Positions 7,051-8,733 of a stretch of DNA of 8,733 nt are shown here, in pieces (the first letter of the stretch is position 1; every line of letters starts with the position of its first letter). The translations under genes and the position numbers were made by a program. Source of the stretch: JBDTMC01 sp039934475 (GTDB lineage Bacteria; Acidobacteriota; Terriglobia; Bryobacterales; Bryobacteraceae). A model generated the notes under the pieces. It did no database searches. It saw nothing but the letters and a program-made list of their open reading frames with translations, and was not told the DNA's origin. The stretch covers positions 1-8,733 of the forward strand of contig JBDTMC010000334.1 in the NCBI GenBank assembly GCA_039934475.1, given 5' to 3'.

Positions 7051-7366
7051 CTATGGGCACAGCGGCTCGCCCCCGCACCACGGACACGCGATCACTCCAG
7101 CTGCAAGGGCCTCGCTCGCGAGTTGCAGCCTAAGCCCGGTCGACTGGATCGGCTCCCCTGGTTGCGACAGTAGCCGCCGTTGCGATTCCGTGATAGGAAA
7201 GTTCGATGTATCGGCAGCAGAGGGACACTGTGGTCCGAATGGCCATTGTTCCTGCCGGATCAAGCCAAGCGTGAATGCAGTCGATGCCTCCTTCCAGCGA
7301 TACATCGTACTGGCAATCTCCTTGAGCTCAGCTCTCTGAGCATCATTCAGGAACCTACTTAGGCAT
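7051..7366 (-). pseudogene. Small reading frame after the AI-2E gene, apparently frameshifted at codon 4
   Basis: AAGGAG (7380-7375) lies eight bases before an ATG at 7366 that reads only Met-Pro-Lys-stop. Shifting by one base just after Lys3 opens a frame to the TAG at 7051: RFLNDAQRAELKEIAS, then MYRWKEASTAF and a Cys-containing end, ACPWCGGEPLCP. The span of 316 bases is 105 codons plus one base, as expected for one inserted base. An intact version would be about 104 residues. Alternatively the gene starts at the internal ATG at 7305 (84 residues), whose AAGGAG is 12 bases upstream, rather far. The CPWCG-x3-CP ending could bind a metal. The family is not recognised. The frameshift could be real decay or a sequencing error, and the whole frame could be non-coding. 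Confidence 0.35.
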
Positions 7367-7374
7367 TCCGTTCG

Positions 7375-7380
7375 CTCCTT
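7375..7380 (-). promoter_or_regulatory. Strong Shine-Dalgarno next to the AI-2E stop
   Basis: AAGGAG follows two bases after the TAG stop of the AI-2E gene (7383-7381) and precedes an ATG at 7366 by eight bases. Such spacing is typical of a translationally coupled downstream gene, yet that ATG reads only three codons before a stop. Confidence 0.45.
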
Positions 7381-8532
7381 CTAATCGCCAAGGAGTTTGC
7401 CGTAGGGTTGCAGGTGAGCGACGTTGTCGCAGACGGCCTTGAGGCCCGCGGTGATGGGGATGGCGAGAATCAGGCCGACACCGCCCCAGAGGGTGGCCCA
7501 GAACATGAGGGCGACTGTAACCACGAGCGGGTTGAGGTGCACGCGAGCGCCGACCATTTTCGGGTAGAGCAAATTGAGCGCGAACAGATGAAGGAACGCC
7601 ACCGTCATGGCGATGACTAAATACTGCGCGAGGGACGTGTACACAGGCAAACCGGCGAAGATGGGCGGAATCATGGCCAGCGGCAAACCGACGTAAGGAA
7701 TCAGGCTGAGGAAACCGCTGAGGGGTCCGACCAAGGCCCAGTAAGGTAGCTTCACGTAATAGAAGAACAGAGCGCTGAGGATCGATAAGCAGACACCGAG
7801 AATGAAGTTGCCAACGACATAAGCTCGGGCCATAGTGGCAATGCCCTCCCAGGTCTTTCCGGCTACCTGGCGATCGGGCCCGGTGAACAACTGCAGGTAA
7901 GCGCGCCGCAGGTGATCGCTCCAACTGAGCATGAAGTAAACCAGAAACGGGACGAACGAAGCCATCAGGAGCACTTCGTAAAAGGATCGCAGGGAGTCCA
8001 GGGCGGTCTGAAGGATCGGAGGCCGGTCCTGTTTGATACGCACTTCCTGCACGGGCGGAGGCATGGGCGGCTCAGCGGAGCGCTTCTTTCGACTGCGGGC
8101 TGCTTCAACGGCGGTCTGGGCCTGCGCGTCGCGATCGCGGATGCGCTTGGGGACAAACAGTTCGTACGTAGATCGTTCAGTTTGCTCAAGCTTTAAACTG
8201 GCGTTGTCTACTAACTCATTTATTCGCTGGCTGTAACTGGGCAAGTCCTCAATGAAGCCGGCGATCTGCGTGTACATGCCGAGGCCGGCCAGGTAGAGAA
8301 GCAGAAGAGCGATGGCGCAGACGAAGAAACTGGCCAAGCCGCGCGGCACCTTCAGGCGCATGAATGCCTGGACGGCGGGCTCAAGGATGAAGGCCACCAT
8401 GATCGAGAGGAGTAAGGTGACCAGGAACAAGCGGCCGACGTAGAGCAACCCAATCGTCAGAGACAGCGCCACGACCATGGAACTGAAACTTTTTGGTCTC
8501 CGAATAGGTACGACGGGGTTCAACAGCGCCAT
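7381..8532 (-). CDS. AI-2E family transporter (YdiK/TqsA/PerM-like membrane protein)
   Basis: A 383-residue inner-membrane protein in the usual size range of the family, with about seven or eight hydrophobic segments: two near residues 18-50, one near 65-90, and the rest from about 185 to 365. LSLIPYVGLPLA (275-286) matches the GxLxxIPYxG signature, and YPKMVGARVHLNPLVV (323-338) followed by GGVGLILAIPITAGLKAV matches the conserved C-terminal block. The family was named for autoinducer-2 export, but members also include Na+/H+ antiporters and proteins of unknown substrate, so the transported molecule here is open. A hydrophilic Arg/Lys/Pro-rich stretch at about 130-172 (RSRKKRSAEPPMPPP) lies between the N- and C-terminal membrane parts. 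The start at 8532 is preferred over the ATG at 8586 because GGGAG lies seven bases upstream, and the extra 18 residues do not look family-like. Confidence 0.93.
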   Translation of the reverse strand: MALLNPVVPIRRPKSFSSMVVALSLTIGLLYVGRLFLVTLLLSIMVAFILEPAVQAFMRLKVPRGLASFFVCAIALLLLYLAGLGMYTQIAGFIEDLPSYSQRINELVDNASLKLEQTERSTYELFVPKRIRDRDAQAQTAVEAARSRKKRSAEPPMPPPVQEVRIKQDRPPILQTALDSLRSFYEVLLMASFVPFLVYFMLSWSDHLRRAYLQLFTGPDRQVAGKTWEGIATMARAYVVGNFILGVCLSILSALFFYYVKLPYWALVGPLSGFLSLIPYVGLPLAMIPPIFAGLPVYTSLAQYLVIAMTVAFLHLFALNLLYPKMVGARVHLNPLVVTVALMFWATLWGGVGLILAIPITAGLKAVCDNVAHLQPYGKLLGD

Positions 8533-8539
8533 CGGAAGG

Positions 8540-8544
8540 CTCCC
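8540..8544 (-). promoter_or_regulatory. Ribosome binding site deciding the AI-2E start
   Basis: GGGAG on the minus strand lies seven bases before the ATG at 8532. The upstream in-frame ATG at 8586 is preceded by a C-rich sequence with no Shine-Dalgarno element. Confidence 0.6.
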
Positions 8545-8647
8545 ACAGATTCGCCCAAGCGGGCACGCTATCGACCACTCTAGCATGGCGGGGAGGCTGT
8601 AATAGCTTCTTACGTTTTGAAAGCTGAAGAAGAATAGTTGAACATTT

Positions 8648-8733
8648 TCAGGCCGCCTCCAGTAGCTGAATGATGTTCTGAATGGAAGTGTCAGCTTTAT
8701 GAAAAGCCGTTTCGAGTTTGCTTTTCGGGCGTG
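8648..8733 (-). CDS. Possible C-terminal end of an upstream gene (partial)
   Basis: From the right edge a minus-strand frame reads 27 residues (RPKSKLETAFHKADTSIQ, NIIQLLEAA) and stops at TGA 8650-8648. The stretch resembles an amphipathic helix with an Ile/Leu face, as real protein ends often do. It is 115 bases upstream of the AI-2E start on the same strand. The segment is too short to name a family, and an open frame of this length can arise by chance. Confidence 0.35.
   Translation of the reverse strand, partial: RPKSKLETAFHKADTSIQNIIQLLEAA

Noticed and set aside
7355..7924. 189-codon minus-strand frame in another register of the AI-2E gene
   Set aside because: It is Arg/His/Pro-rich with no membrane segments, whereas the other register holds conserved AI-2E motifs over the same bases.
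8532..8586. Longer AI-2E start at 8586
   Set aside because: It has no Shine-Dalgarno, the extra residues are unlike the family, and the internal ATG at 8532 has GGGAG at good spacing.

Overview
The window looks like chromosomal DNA of an Acidobacteriota member, probably close to the Solibacter/Bryobacter group. This is inferred from the gene content: a secreted matrixin protease with carboxypeptidase-regulatory-like and IPT/TIG-like repeats, an Nramp transporter fused to a UspA domain, and a FecR protein with a Trp/Tyr-rich DUF6600 region and a Gly/Ser/Arg-rich tail. The moderately high GC content fits. There is no 16S or other phylogenetic marker, so the assignment is not firm.

Layout from left to right. 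Positions 1-2494 (minus strand) hold a two-gene unit: a 179-residue secreted protein (1955-2494), then, with a 4-base ATGA start/stop overlap, a large secreted zinc protease (start at 1958) that runs off the left edge. A cluster of GTGTCCAC elements lies 98-127 bases upstream of the pair. Positions 2643-4562 (minus) encode a metal-ion transporter fused to a universal-stress domain, with a palindrome over its predicted promoter. A 335-base divergent intergenic region (4563-4897) leads to a plus-strand exported FecR/DUF6600 protein (4898-6886), closed by a strong intrinsic terminator (6912-6953). Positions 6954-7380 hold a duplicated 16-mer and a small minus-strand reading frame that looks frameshifted. 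Positions 7381-8532 (minus) encode an AI-2E family membrane protein. The tail of another possible minus-strand gene enters at the right edge (8648-8733).

Most of the window concerns the cell envelope: two exported proteins translated as a coupled pair, an inner-membrane metal importer with a cytoplasmic ATP-binding sensor domain, an exported FecR protein and an AI-2E permease. I see no CRISPR array, tRNA, rRNA, phage gene or complete insertion sequence. The least explained parts are the secreted protease pair with its upstream repeats, and the 6954-7380 segment. All calls rest on reading the sequence; no database search was run.
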